Shown: positions 50,389 through 60,059, counted from the stretch's first letter. The stretch: 64,000 nucleotides of DNA from an uncultured Prevotellaceae bacterium (GCA_902774925.1 CACYKE010000001.1:1-64000); one strand, 5' to 3'. Made by a program: numbers and translations. The notes: generated by a model not told the origin, from the letters alone.

Positions 50389-53300
50389 ATGAAAAAGGTT
50401 ATATTGACACTTTTGACGTTTCTTTCTCTCCATGTTTCTGCAGCCATGGTAGAGAAGGAAATTTCAATTGATTTCCAAAATTTTCCGGAGTTAACGATGT
50501 CCCCCCCCCTTGACTTTTCTACTGTTGCAAATAACGGACAGACGAATTGTACAAATTATAAGATTGTGGAATCGCCCGTCACTATTTCATTCAGTAAAGG
50601 CTTGGGTACTCTTGGAGCAGCGATTTATCGTATAGATGATTTCTATCGCTTGATATTGAGGGCATTTTGTGAGATGATATTTGAAGTGTCTGACGGGTGT
50701 CAATTAACCTCTATCCAGTTTTATAACACAAATAGTATAAGTAACTGTACTCCGGGTAGATTTGACACCAATGGTAATATTTGGTCTCCCAATGGGGCTA
50801 CTGATGTGACCAAGGTCACTTTGACGAATGGTATATCTGATAGTCAAATCGGTAGGGTTACTATTAAATACTTAGCTCCTGCTACCCCCCTTAACATAAT
50901 AGGCAGTAATCCATCGGATGGAGATAAGCCTGAGTCATTTAGCACCATGCAGCTGTCATTCAATACTGAGGTCAGTAAAGTGAATGCTGGAAATGTTACT
51001 CTTACAGGCACTTCTTTTACAGGGTCAAAGAATATGACTGTTACCGCTTCTGGCTCTTCTGCGACACTGAAACTTGCTGAAACGATTACTACACCGGGTA
51101 CATATACTGTACATATACCCGCCGGTATTTTTGAAACATCGGAAGGGGCTACAAATAGCGCAAAGGATATTACCTTTACAATAATTCTTAAACTTAATAC
51201 ATTCAATCCGACAGATATTGATCCTAAAGAAGGTGTTGTTGGCGCATTGCCACAAAAAATAACGCTGACTTTCAGTAATTTTGTAAAGATTGGTACGGGA
51301 AAAATTAAATTCAAACAGAAGGATGGCAACTTGTCATTTACGGCAACAGCAACTGTCCAGGAGACAGTGGCCACCATTACTCATGACCATAAGTACCTGG
51401 ATGCCAGCGAGTGGACTGTTGAAATTGAAGAAAAGGCTTTCCACAATGATTTCCCTGAGGATGATGAGGACTATCGCTGGAATGATAAACTGACATTGAC
51501 CTATACTGTGGATGGATCTCAAGCCGGACCTCAAGACAGTGAAACCATGAAGGAGGCCAAACAAGCTTTGGATAAGACGGGTGTAGGCTATCCTAAGAAT
51601 ACTCATCCTGCTTGGCTTGCTCTCAATAATTTGGTTTATGCAGCGGAAACGCCAGCTGATGACGCACTTCAGGCTGCTTTAACGGAATTGTATAATGTAA
51701 CTGAAGTGCAAATGCCCGAAGAAGGCAACTGGTATATTATTGCTGGTATCAATTCTAAAGGTACTAAGGTTTACCTCACCTTTAATGAAGACAAGACGAA
51801 AGTTCTTTTGGGTACCAATAGAAATAAAGCTGCTGTTTTCAAAGTTAAATCCGTTAGCGAGGGAAAGACAGTATTCCAGACTAAAGAAGGCTGGTTCCTT
51901 CATGTCCCCCATGCATTGATCAATTATAATGGAACCTCTAAAAAGAATCTTACTACTGAAGAGAGCGATGTCAACAAGCTTACTTTGGATAAATTCTTGG
52001 CAAGCAGTGTTAGTGGTGCTGACCCCAAAGCATTATATGGTGCTTTAACTATTTATGGAAGTTTGGGAACGAAAAATGACAAAGAGTTCTTTGCCCATGC
52101 AGCAATAAGCTATGCAGACGATGATTTAGATTTTGCAACGGATCCAGATCCTGATGTACTCCTGTTTAGTTCAGGTGCATCAAGTGCATTTGTGTTTGAA
52201 GACAGCGAAGAACCCGAAGAGATAGTCGAATATATTTCTCCTACTTTGAGCTTTAGTCCCAGCTCTACCATAAAAAAACCAGGTGATGAGCTATACTTGT
52301 GCATTACTGGTCCTGTCAATACTGAGATTCTTGATAATTCACTGATTTGTTTCATGAATGGTCAGAAAAAGCAAAATCTTTCTCAACCCATTTTGACAGT
52401 GACAGATACACCCAACAAGTTTAGTGTATATACAAAAGGGCTTGCTGCTGGTGCTACCTATCAATTGGTCGTTCAAGAAGGTGCCTTCAAATATACAAAT
52501 CCAGAAGGAAAGTCTGTGGTGGATCAAGAGTTGAGTATTTCTCTTACTATTGGCGAAGTACTTACACTTACTGGAAGCCTGAGTCCAACAGTTCTCAGTA
52601 GTGCCGAAGAAGAAATGGTTTTGACGATTGGTAATGTTGTAGATGCCAGTCTCGCTACCAATGCACAGCCTTATTATCAATATGCTGATGGTGATAATAA
52701 GGGACAGAAAGTAACTTATAGTGGAGCAATCCTCACTAAAATAGCTGATAGTCAAACTCAATTCAAGGTAAATACTTCCAATCTTGAACCTGGCAGCTAT
52801 ACTTTAGTACTGCCCATAGGTACATTTACCTATCATGCTGAATCGGGCAAAGAAGTGGAGGATGCAGAGATTGTTTTGGACTTTACGATTAGCGCTCCAG
52901 TAGAAGATTTCAACTACACCTATAGTAATTTCGTGTTTGTGACAACTAAAGATCGCAATGCAAAAGGTATTGATGTTATCAGGGATGTTGATTTGAATGA
53001 TTTTGTCATTTGTGTATTTGACTTCTGGGGCTATTCGGGTCTTTATGGCAATCCGAATGGAAAGGTTTCTGTGAGATCGACGTTTGGCGGAGATGTGGTT
53101 ACTGGCCATTTTGAGGAATATGTTACTGCAGACCTAGTAGAAAAATATGGTGAAGAATATCAAGAAGCATGGGCATTAAAATTTGTTCCAGATATTCCTA
53201 TTATATCCGGTCAGTTAGATGATAGACCCGGCATGTATGCTTATTATATGTACCCAGGAGCTGTTGGCGACTATAATTACATGTTGTATTTGTCTGGTGA

Positions 53301-53511
53301 TCCCAACATTAAGCAGACAGACTGTGTTGTTAATCCGGGAATGGCAGCCTCAAAATATTATGTGAATAATGATAAGGCTACGGGTATTAACAATGTCTCT
53401 ACTGATAAAGGAAGTCGAGACGTTATCTTCGATCTGCAGGGCCGCCGTGTCACTGATACTTCAAGGAAGGGTGTGTATATCATAAATGGTAAGAAGGTTG
53501 TGATTAAGTGA
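50389..53511 (+). CDS. Large exported protein with SbsA-Ig-like domains and C-terminal tail; C9 tract near start
   Basis: 1040 residues with a signal peptide ('MKKVILTLLTFLSLHVSAAM'). From about residue 165 it has at least two SbsA-type Ig-like domains ('GSNPSDGDKPESFSTMQLSFN', 'FNPTDIDPKEGVVG') and later more Ig-like modules ('PTLSFSPSSTIKKPGDELYL', 'GSLSPTVLSSAEEEMVLTI'). The end is 'VIFDLQGRRVTDTSRKGVYI' then 'NGKKVVIK', the Prevotella tail also seen at 549 and 58618. A run of nine C (50501-50509) lies in codons 38-41. It probably acts at the cell surface or is secreted. Confidence 0.82.
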   Translation: MKKVILTLLTFLSLHVSAAMVEKEISIDFQNFPELTMSPPLDFSTVANNGQTNCTNYKIVESPVTISFSKGLGTLGAAIYRIDDFYRLILRAFCEMIFEVSDGCQLTSIQFYNTNSISNCTPGRFDTNGNIWSPNGATDVTKVTLTNGISDSQIGRVTIKYLAPATPLNIIGSNPSDGDKPESFSTMQLSFNTEVSKVNAGNVTLTGTSFTGSKNMTVTASGSSATLKLAETITTPGTYTVHIPAGIFETSEGATNSAKDITFTIILKLNTFNPTDIDPKEGVVGALPQKITLTFSNFVKIGTGKIKFKQKDGNLSFTATATVQETVATITHDHKYLDASEWTVEIEEKAFHNDFPEDDEDYRWNDKLTLTYTVDGSQAGPQDSETMKEAKQALDKTGVGYPKNTHPAWLALNNLVYAAETPADDALQAALTELYNVTEVQMPEEGNWYIIAGINSKGTKVYLTFNEDKTKVLLGTNRNKAAVFKVKSVSEGKTVFQTKEGWFLHVPHALINYNGTSKKNLTTEESDVNKLTLDKFLASSVSGADPKALYGALTIYGSLGTKNDKEFFAHAAISYADDDLDFATDPDPDVLLFSSGASSAFVFEDSEEPEEIVEYISPTLSFSPSSTIKKPGDELYLCITGPVNTEILDNSLICFMNGQKKQNLSQPILTVTDTPNKFSVYTKGLAAGATYQLVVQEGAFKYTNPEGKSVVDQELSISLTIGEVLTLTGSLSPTVLSSAEEEMVLTIGNVVDASLATNAQPYYQYADGDNKGQKVTYSGAILTKIADSQTQFKVNTSNLEPGSYTLVLPIGTFTYHAESGKEVEDAEIVLDFTISAPVEDFNYTYSNFVFVTTKDRNAKGIDVIRDVDLNDFVICVFDFWGYSGLYGNPNGKVSVRSTFGGDVVTGHFEEYVTADLVEKYGEEYQEAWALKFVPDIPIISGQLDDRPGMYAYYMYPGAVGDYNYMLYLSGDPNIKQTDCVVNPGMAASKYYVNNDKATGINNVSTDKGSRDVIFDLQGRRVTDTSRKGVYIINGKKVVIK

Positions 53512-53543
53512 GAAAAAGCAGCGTTTGCTTTCTTAGATAGAAA

Positions 53544-53576
53544 AGTGGTGACTTTACCGAGTCGCCACTTTTTTTG
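53544..53576 (+). terminator. Terminator of the Ig-like surface gene
   Basis: AGTGGTGACT and AGTCGCCACT form a 10-bp stem with one G-U pair, followed by TTTTTTT. Confidence 0.85.
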
Positions 53577-53583
53577 CTTTTTC

Positions 53584-53615
53584 CTTGGAAATCTCAAAAC
53601 TAATATGTATCTTTG
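53584..53615 (+). promoter_or_regulatory. Promoter of the DUF1573 lipoprotein gene
   Basis: CTTG (53584-53587), 20 bp, TATCTTTG (53608-53615), 19 bp before the ATG at 53635. Confidence 0.68.
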
Positions 53616-53634
53616 CACATCATTAAATACTATT

Positions 53635-54069
53635 ATGAATATGGATTTCAACAACAGATTGGTTAAAAAGAGCGTTTGGTGCTTAGTAGTGGGTGTGATA
53701 TTTCTTGGTATGACGGGGTGTAAAGATAATCACAAGATAGTAGAACCCAAGGAAGGCCCTGCTCACCTAATCGTGAGGCCCGCAGGGTTAAATATTGGTG
53801 TTGTTCCGCAGGGGAGTGGGATTATAGAGAAAGAGGTAGCCATGATTAATGAAGGCAGTGAAGACCTCTTGATTACTAATGTAGAGAATCTCTGCTCGTG
53901 TACAAAGACAGAGTATGCTGACAAACCCATCTCGCCAGGACATGGAAGGACACTTAGGATATTCCTAGATACCAATCACCTTACTCCTGGGGGGTTCTCT
54001 CGTACCGTGATTATTCATAGCAATGGCGGCGAGGTCGCCATTGATCTGACGGGTCAAAAGGTGAATTAA
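53635..54069 (+). CDS. DUF1573 lipoprotein
   Basis: The start at 53635 gives 144 residues: a lipoprotein signal ending 'IFLGMTGCKDN' and one DUF1573 Ig-like domain ('LNIGVVPQGSGIIEKEVAMI', 'NEGSEDLLITNVENLCSCTKT', 'LDTNHLTPGGFSRTVIIHSN'). The family pattern with 'C.CT' is kept. These short envelope proteins are frequent in Bacteroidetes; the function is unknown. The frame is open upstream to 53545, but the promoter lies there. It ends at a strong two-way terminator shared with ompA. Confidence 0.86.
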   Translation: MNMDFNNRLVKKSVWCLVVGVIFLGMTGCKDNHKIVEPKEGPAHLIVRPAGLNIGVVPQGSGIIEKEVAMINEGSEDLLITNVENLCSCTKTEYADKPISPGHGRTLRIFLDTNHLTPGGFSRTVIIHSNGGEVAIDLTGQKVN

Positions 54070-54077
54070 TTTTATAA

Positions 54078-54118
54078 AAGAATGGGGGGCTGCTCACAAA
54101 GAGCAGCCCCCCATTCTT
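54078..54118. terminator. Bidirectional terminator between DUF1573 and OmpA genes
   Basis: AAGAATGGGGGGCTGCTC and its exact complement form an 18-bp stem with a 5-nt loop; it works for both convergent genes. Confidence 0.92.
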
Positions 54119-54132
54119 AATGTGTACTCAAA

Positions 54133-55266
54133 TTAATCGTTTGGAACGGCAATCATGATAGAAACACGGTTCTTGTCGTTCTCTTCGAACGGCTGCTCGT
54201 GTGCACCCTTCGAGTCGTAGCTGATACGCTCGGGAGCAATCTCGTATTTCTCAATCAGTTCCTTCACAACAATGTCGGCACGCTGCTTAGCCAGACGGTC
54301 GTTGATCTTGTCGTTACCAGTACCGGCGTCAGCATAACCTACTACGCTAACCGTTGCTTTGGGATACTGCTTTAGGAAGTTGGCAATGTCAGAAATCTTG
54401 TCAACCTCTGTATCGCGAATGTCGTATTTGTTGATGATGAAGAATACATCACGGCGCAGAGGCTCAATCTTAACGGGCTTCGGCTCCTCAATAGTGATGT
54501 ACTTGTAAATGGTATCATAAACAACAACGTCGCGATAAACCTCATGAGACTCCTCACGATAGGTCTTGCCCAAGTTGATGCGCAGACCAACAAGGGCATT
54601 CACGTACTTGTCGATATTGTTACCATACTTAGAGTTGTACTTGTCGCTCAGACCATTGGCGTTACCCTCGAACAGCAGGTTAACTGCATCGCTCAGACGG
54701 AACATAGCCTGCAGACCAAAGCGGCCATAAGGACGGAACTTTGTGCCATCCCACAGATACTGCATCTTGTAACCCTTAGCATCCAGATCCTTAGCCTCGT
54801 CGTTGTCGAAGCCCATGTTTGCACCACCACCAACAAAGAGTGAGAGGTTGAATACGCGCTTGGGGTTCCAGCCAGCAACCAAGTTAGACAGGTTGAAAGT
54901 CAGGTCGATGCCACCAGCGATATACTTCCACTTGTAAGTCATAATCTCGCGGTTGTCGAAACCACCCTTTGACTGCCAGCCGTTGAAAGCCAGACGGGCA
55001 CCAACTACCTTAGAGAACTGATAACCCAAGCCAAGCTGGACGTTAGGTGAAATCAGGTCCTTGAACTTTGCCTCACCAATGGTCCACTGGCCACCACCCT
55101 GTAAATCAAGATACCAGTAAGGCTTGAACTTAGTGGTCACATCAACGTGATCCAATTCCTGCACAGTGCGCTGGTCAACGCGGTCAACGACCTTCTCCTG
55201 ACGCTGTGCCATAGCGCTCATACCTACTAAGGCAAAAGCAGCTATCAAAAACATTTTCATTTTCAT
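54133..55266 (-). CDS. OmpA-family outer membrane protein
   Basis: This 377-residue protein has a signal peptide ('FALVGMSAMAQ') and an N-terminal beta-barrel of eight probable strands (about 45-225, 'YWYLDLQGGGQWTIGEAKF'). A short linker follows, then an OmpA peptidoglycan-binding domain (about 270-377: 'VFFIINKYDIRDTEVDKI', 'VSVVGYADAGTGNDKINDRLAKQRADIV' in outline, 'NRVSIMI'). It links the outer membrane to the cell wall; such proteins are major porins or antigens in Bacteroidales. Single gene with its own promoter and shared terminator. Confidence 0.93.
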   Translation of the reverse strand: MKMKMFLIAAFALVGMSAMAQRQEKVVDRVDQRTVQELDHVDVTTKFKPYWYLDLQGGGQWTIGEAKFKDLISPNVQLGLGYQFSKVVGARLAFNGWQSKGGFDNREIMTYKWKYIAGGIDLTFNLSNLVAGWNPKRVFNLSLFVGGGANMGFDNDEAKDLDAKGYKMQYLWDGTKFRPYGRFGLQAMFRLSDAVNLLFEGNANGLSDKYNSKYGNNIDKYVNALVGLRINLGKTYREESHEVYRDVVVYDTIYKYITIEEPKPVKIEPLRRDVFFIINKYDIRDTEVDKISDIANFLKQYPKATVSVVGYADAGTGNDKINDRLAKQRADIVVKELIEKYEIAPERISYDSKGAHEQPFEENDKNRVSIMIAVPND

Positions 55267-55307
55267 AATTACTTAATATTAAGTGAATAAAATACGCTAT
55301 TTGGGGG

Positions 55308-55315
55308 CGAAGGTA
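55308..55315 (-). promoter_or_regulatory. -7 element of the OmpA gene
   Basis: TACCTTCG on the minus strand, 41 bp before the ATG, with a GTTG-like -33 about 20 bp upstream. Confidence 0.55.
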
Positions 55316-55430
55316 CGAATTATTTTGCAATTATGCAACATTTTTCCTAAAAAAGTGCAAAAATACATAAAAATTACCATTTTATACACTCGATTAGGTA
55401 GTCTCTGATGCTATTTTTTGTTTTTTTATT

Positions 55431-55438
55431 TACCTTTG
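55431..55438 (+). promoter_or_regulatory. -7 element of the M6 protease gene
   Basis: TACCTTTG. Its position shows that the open frame beginning at 55418 cannot supply the start. Confidence 0.62.
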
Positions 55439-55483
55439 CATGCCAATTCACCCATTCGTATTTTTATGATAAAAATGAGGATA

Positions 55484-58400
55484 ATGAAAAGATACTTTGT
55501 TGTTTTGATATGGATGTTGACAAGCATCTCGATGTTGGCGGTCCCCGCTAAGCGCGGCCAAACAAGAACGATTACGCTTGCCGATGGTACAACGGTCAAT
55601 GCTAGGCTGGTTGGTGACGAACATGGTCACTTCTGGTTGGCTGACAATGGCAATGCTTATCAGGCAATAGATGAAAACGACTATTTTGTCGAGGTGGATG
55701 CTGAGGCTGTGAAACAGCACGCTCAGGCTCGCCGTTCTGCTGTTAATGCACGCCGTGTCCAGCGGTTGCAAAGACGACGAGCTCTTGGTGAGATGGGCTC
55801 CTATATCGGAGAGAAGAAATGTCTGATTATTTTGGTTAATTTCTCGAATGTCAGTTTCAACCCCAGTAACGATAGTGCTCTCTATGTGCGTATTGCTAAC
55901 GAGCCGGATTTTCATGAGAGAAATTTCGTCGGTTCTATGTATGACTATTTCTACGCCCAAAGCGAAGGAAAGTTTCAGCTGACATTCGACGTCGTGGGAC
56001 CAGTCACTATGCCGAAATCACAATCCTATTATGGTAGTAATGATGCACAGGGAAATGACAAACATCCTGCCGAGATGGTTCACAAGGCTGTCGAATTGGT
56101 GAAAGACAGCATTGCCGACTGGAAGCAATACGACTGGGATGATGACGGCTATATCGATCAGGTTTATGTTGTCTATGCCGGTAAAGGTGAGGCGGACGGC
56201 GGTGCTGCCACTACCATTTGGCCTCATGCTTGGGATTTATGGTCCAGCGGAGCAGGAATGGTAAGTGTTGGTGATAACCTCTATGTTAACAATTATGCTT
56301 GTGGCAGTGAACTGAGTGGTAACGGTCAGATTGAAGGTATTGGCACCATGTGCCATGAGTTCAGCCATTGTCTGGGCTATCCAGACTTTTATGATACAGA
56401 CTATTCCGGTGGCCAGGGAATGGACGACTGGGACTTAATGAGTGGTGGCTCGTATAACGGTAATGGCTTTCGTCCTGCCGGATATACCAGCTATGAGCGC
56501 TGGGTGGCAGGTTGGAAAGAGCCTATCGAGTTGAACATCGGCAAGTCGAGCGTGGAAAACATGCAAGGTTTGCAGGATGGTGGTGATTTCTATGTGATGT
56601 ACAACGATGGACATCCAGATGAATATTTCCTGTTGGAGAACCGTACCAAGACGGGGTGGGACAAGAGTCTGCCAGGCAGTGGCCTTTTGATCATCCATGT
56701 GGATTATGATGCTGAGGTTTGGGCCTATAACCTGCCGAATGACGATCCGAACCATCAACGCATGACGTGGATTCCTTCTGACGGTAGCTATAATTTTTAT
56801 GGCTATGGCCAAAACAAGTATCCTTCTCAGGTAGGCAATGATTCCTATCCTAATGCGAATGGTAACAATGCTTTTAATGACAAGTCTAGCCCTGCTGCTG
56901 AACTTTATAATGTGAATACCGATGGTTCCAAATTATTGCATAAGGGCATCAAGAACATTACAAAGGCCCCGGACGGCACTGTCTCGTTCGACTTCGTAGG
57001 TGTCAGTACAGTCAAGACGCCCGTATTCTCGCCTGGCGGCGGTCGGTTCTACGAACCTCAGATAGTCAGCATTACTTGTGAAACGGAGGGTACTACCATC
57101 TACTATACGACAGATGGCTCTGATCCCACCGCGGACAGCAATGTCTATACCGAACCGCTGACCCTCGATAGTAATGTGACGCTCAAGGCAATGGCAGCTA
57201 CCGATAATGACGAGAGCTGGATAGCTGAGGCTACTTATACTTTCACTATTATATCACCTACTGATTCGTCGGTCGATTATTTATGGAAAGAAAACTTTAC
57301 AGGTGTCGCGAAAAATACTGCTGTCGAGGATGTGACCAGTGAAAATGCCTATTACGAAGGCGACAACGGTCAATATTGTCTTATATACAACGAGAAACAG
57401 GCTGGCGGAACGGCTCCCGAGGTGATGATTCCCAACAAGAACCGCCCTGTGAACGCGTTGACTGCCAATATCGCTGTCGGTGATGTTTCCGGTAATTTCG
57501 GGTTGTCGTTCAAGAGCAATAGGAAACTGTCGGTAACCTCTGATACAGAGGGCGTCACCATTACTTCTGACAGCGTTCTTGGAAAAACCTATTATTATAT
57601 AGTTTCTGTTCCCAAGAACACACCGATGCTTAGATTGACGTTTACCAACGCGAATGCTCAGAATGCTCGTTTGGACGATATCGTGCTGATGAAGTATTCT
57701 TTGGCCCGTCCTAAATTGTCGTACTCTGAACCAAAGGTTGTTTTACAGGCTGAATTGTTAGACGAAGGGTATGAACTGCCTACGCTGAATAATCCCTATA
57801 ACGTGCCAGTTATCTATTCGTCAAGCAATACGGAGATAGCTGATGTCGATGAATCCACGGGGGGCGTCACGCTGACAGGTGAGAAGGGAACAGCTGAAAT
57901 CACGGCGCTTTTTGAGGGTAATGACAATTATTTCCCTGACAAGACATCCTATATGCTGGTAGTGGGACGCTTCGAGCCTTTGTTGGAATTCGAAGAGACG
58001 CTTTACACCACGAAAGCGAAAGATACCGATTTCAAAGCTCCAGAACTCAAAAACATCTATCATGTGCCAGTGACCTACGAAAGTTCTGCCCCAGAAGTAG
58101 CTGCCGTGGATCTTGAGACGGGTGTCGTTACAATTGGCAGGGCAGGCTCTGCCGTAATATACGCCACATTCGGCGGTGACGAGTTGTATTCTCCTGCCAA
58201 AGCCTCCTATGAACTTGTTGTTGATTCACTGGATTCGGAACTGTTGTACGAAGTGGTTGAGGTGGAGGTCGTAGTGGGTACCGATGTATTCTATGCCCCC
58301 GAACTTGTCAATCCTAACCAATTGCCTGTTGTCTATTCGTCAAGCGACGAGACATTGGCAATAGTTGACGACCAGGGTGAGGTTATGCTGCAAGGAGAGT

Positions 58401-58618
58401 CTGGCCGTGTGACTATTACGGCGACCTTTGAGGGAGACGATTATTATAAAGCAGGTGAGGCATCTTACGATATAGTATTGCTTTTGGAGACCGGTATTTC
58501 GACGCTGTCGCAAGAGCAAAAGGAGACTGATGCCTACTACACTATTCAAGGTGTTCGCGTCAACAAACCTACTCGTGGCCTCTATATCCGAAAGGGCAAA
58601 AAGGTTGTGATGAAGTGA
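55484..58618 (+). CDS. Secreted M6-family zinc metalloprotease with C-terminal Ig-like repeats
   Basis: The start at 55484 (MKRYFVVLIWMLTSISMLAV) gives 1044 residues; ATGs at 55466 and 55475 are alternatives. The catalytic domain (about 90-500) has 'GTMCHEFSHCLGYPDFYDTD' (HExxHxxGxxD) and the M6 block 'DDWDLMSGGSYNGNGFRPAG'. A chitobiase-C-terminal-like Ig domain follows ('PQIVSITCETEGTTIYYTTD'), then a lectin-like segment and three Ig-like repeats of about 85 residues ('VPVIYSSSNTEIADVD', 'VPVTYESSAPEVAAVD', 'LPVVYSSSDETLAIVD'). The tail 'IQGVRVNKPTRGLYIRKGKK' is the export motif. It resembles immune-inhibitor-A-type secreted proteases. Confidence 0.88.
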   Translation: MKRYFVVLIWMLTSISMLAVPAKRGQTRTITLADGTTVNARLVGDEHGHFWLADNGNAYQAIDENDYFVEVDAEAVKQHAQARRSAVNARRVQRLQRRRALGEMGSYIGEKKCLIILVNFSNVSFNPSNDSALYVRIANEPDFHERNFVGSMYDYFYAQSEGKFQLTFDVVGPVTMPKSQSYYGSNDAQGNDKHPAEMVHKAVELVKDSIADWKQYDWDDDGYIDQVYVVYAGKGEADGGAATTIWPHAWDLWSSGAGMVSVGDNLYVNNYACGSELSGNGQIEGIGTMCHEFSHCLGYPDFYDTDYSGGQGMDDWDLMSGGSYNGNGFRPAGYTSYERWVAGWKEPIELNIGKSSVENMQGLQDGGDFYVMYNDGHPDEYFLLENRTKTGWDKSLPGSGLLIIHVDYDAEVWAYNLPNDDPNHQRMTWIPSDGSYNFYGYGQNKYPSQVGNDSYPNANGNNAFNDKSSPAAELYNVNTDGSKLLHKGIKNITKAPDGTVSFDFVGVSTVKTPVFSPGGGRFYEPQIVSITCETEGTTIYYTTDGSDPTADSNVYTEPLTLDSNVTLKAMAATDNDESWIAEATYTFTIISPTDSSVDYLWKENFTGVAKNTAVEDVTSENAYYEGDNGQYCLIYNEKQAGGTAPEVMIPNKNRPVNALTANIAVGDVSGNFGLSFKSNRKLSVTSDTEGVTITSDSVLGKTYYYIVSVPKNTPMLRLTFTNANAQNARLDDIVLMKYSLARPKLSYSEPKVVLQAELLDEGYELPTLNNPYNVPVIYSSSNTEIADVDESTGGVTLTGEKGTAEITALFEGNDNYFPDKTSYMLVVGRFEPLLEFEETLYTTKAKDTDFKAPELKNIYHVPVTYESSAPEVAAVDLETGVVTIGRAGSAVIYATFGGDELYSPAKASYELVVDSLDSELLYEVVEVEVVVGTDVFYAPELVNPNQLPVVYSSSDETLAIVDDQGEVMLQGESGRVTITATFEGDDYYKAGEASYDIVLLLETGISTLSQEQKETDAYYTIQGVRVNKPTRGLYIRKGKKVVMK

Positions 58619-60042
58619 AAGAACTGCATCCGCTAGAGAGTGTGATAGCACCGCCAGAGCGGTTTACCTATCCCTTTGCCTACGAGCCGCACCCCTTGTG
58701 CCAATTGGCTGCCAAGGCGGTGCAGGCGTATATTGCCAGTCACGAAGAGATTCGGGAGGATGCAGACCGTGGAAAAATGTTTGGAGTGTTGGTGGTGGAG
58801 ATTCCGAAGGAAGGACCGACGGCCATTGTAGACGCGGGGCGGCTGGGCTTTTTGGCGGCATATAGCGGGCTGCTGGCAGGACGGAACGACTGGCCATATT
58901 TTGTACCGCCTGTCTTCGATGCGCAACAGCCTGACGGGTATTTCAAAACGCAGGAAAGGGAGATTTCTAGAATTTCTAGAGACTCTAGAGAGTCTAGACT
59001 ATCTAGAGATTCTGGTGACTCTAGCTCTAAGCAGCTCTCGCAGGATCTGCAGACGTGGCTTTTCCACCAATACCGACTAATGAATGGTCGTGGGGAGGTG
59101 AAGGACCTCGTTGATATTTGGCAGGAATACTACAACCGTCCGAAGTTGCTGCGCAAATATCCGCTGCCTCCGGGCGGTACTGGTGACTGTTGTGCGCCGA
59201 AACTGCTGCAATATGCCTATCAGCAGGGCTTGAAGCCGCTATGTATGGCGGAATTCTGGTGGGGCGAGACGACGAAGACGGAACTTCGCCACCATCTGAA
59301 CTATTATCCTGCCTGTCGGGGCAAGTGCAAACCCGTCCTGACATGGATGCTGCAGGGGCTCGACGTAGATCCCGACCCAGCGTTGCTGAACTTCGAACGT
59401 CAGGAATTGCCCGTTGTCTATGAAGATGAATGGCTGCTGGTGGTCAACAAACCCAGCGGACTGCTCTCTACGTCGGGCCGTGTGGAAGAATATAGCGTTG
59501 AAACCATGATGCAGCAGCGTTATCCCGGTAGTATGATTGCCCACCGCTTGGACATGGGAACCAGCGGTTTGCTCATCGTGGCGAAAACGCTGGAAGTCTA
59601 TCGCAACTTGCAGGAGCAGTTCGTAAAACACCAAGTGAGGAAAAAGTACTTGGCAGTCCTAGAACCTCTAGAAAATCTAGAAACTCTAGATCGTCTAGAT
59701 ATTCTAGAGCGACGCGGCACCATCAGTCTGCCCCTGCGCCCAGACCCGATGAACCGTCCGCGGCAACTTGTGGACTCCGAGCACGGCAAGCGGGCTGTTA
59801 CCGACTACGAATTCCTGTCGGATTGCCTTGTGGCATTATGGCCTCAGACGGGTCGAACCCACCAGTTGCGCATCCATTGTGCCCATCCTGACGGTTTGGG
59901 CCGCCCCATTGTTGGTGACGAGCTCTATGGCACCCGCGAAAAGGGTCAGCGTCTGATGCTTCATGCCGCAGAAATCTGGTTTTGTCATCCTGTAAAAAGC
60001 ATAAATATGCACCTTTCTGTCGCTCCAGACTTCAAATTTTAA
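58615..60042 (+). CDS. RluA-family pseudouridine synthase with long N-terminal domain
   Basis: 475 residues from a GTG that overlaps the previous stop (GTGA). The C-terminal half (about 260-475) is an RluA-type catalytic domain: 'DEWLLVVNKPSGLLSTSGR', 'MIAHRLDMGTSGLLIVAKT' (catalytic Asp), 'YLAVLE', 'GRTHQLRIHCAHPDGLGRPIVGDELYG'. The N-terminal ~250 residues ('FGVLVVEIPKEGPTAIVDAGRLGFLAAYSG' in outline, 'PGGTGDCCAPKLLQYAYQQGL', 'ACRGKCKPVL') form an extra domain found with some Bacteroidetes RluA proteins. Two TCTAGA-N3 arrays lie in the gene, in different frames (S-R-x at 118-137, L-E-x at 349-365). The RNA target is unknown. Confidence 0.87.
   Translation: MKELHPLESVIAPPERFTYPFAYEPHPLCQLAAKAVQAYIASHEEIREDADRGKMFGVLVVEIPKEGPTAIVDAGRLGFLAAYSGLLAGRNDWPYFVPPVFDAQQPDGYFKTQEREISRISRDSRESRLSRDSGDSSSKQLSQDLQTWLFHQYRLMNGRGEVKDLVDIWQEYYNRPKLLRKYPLPPGGTGDCCAPKLLQYAYQQGLKPLCMAEFWWGETTKTELRHHLNYYPACRGKCKPVLTWMLQGLDVDPDPALLNFERQELPVVYEDEWLLVVNKPSGLLSTSGRVEEYSVETMMQQRYPGSMIAHRLDMGTSGLLIVAKTLEVYRNLQEQFVKHQVRKKYLAVLEPLENLETLDRLDILERRGTISLPLRPDPMNRPRQLVDSEHGKRAVTDYEFLSDCLVALWPQTGRTHQLRIHCAHPDGLGRPIVGDELYGTREKGQRLMLHAAEIWFCHPVKSINMHLSVAPDFKF
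58966..59026. repeat. TCTAGA-N3 nonamer array (about 7 units), SRx frame
   Basis: CTAG starts at 58967, 58976, 58985, 58994 and 59003, a decayed CTGG at 59012 and CTAG at 59021: strict 9-nt spacing. Read as TCT-AGA-NNN it gives 'ISRISRDSRESRLSRDSG'. Confidence 0.88.
59658..59709. repeat. TCTAGA-N3 nonamer array (6 units), LEx frame
   Basis: CTAG starts at 59659, 59668, 59677, 59686, 59695 and 59704. Read as CTA-GAN-NNN it gives 'LEPLENLETLDRLDILE', inserted between the conserved 'YLAVLE' and 'GTISLPL' strands. Confidence 0.88.
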
Positions 60043-60059
60043 TGTTTTTTAGCGATTTG

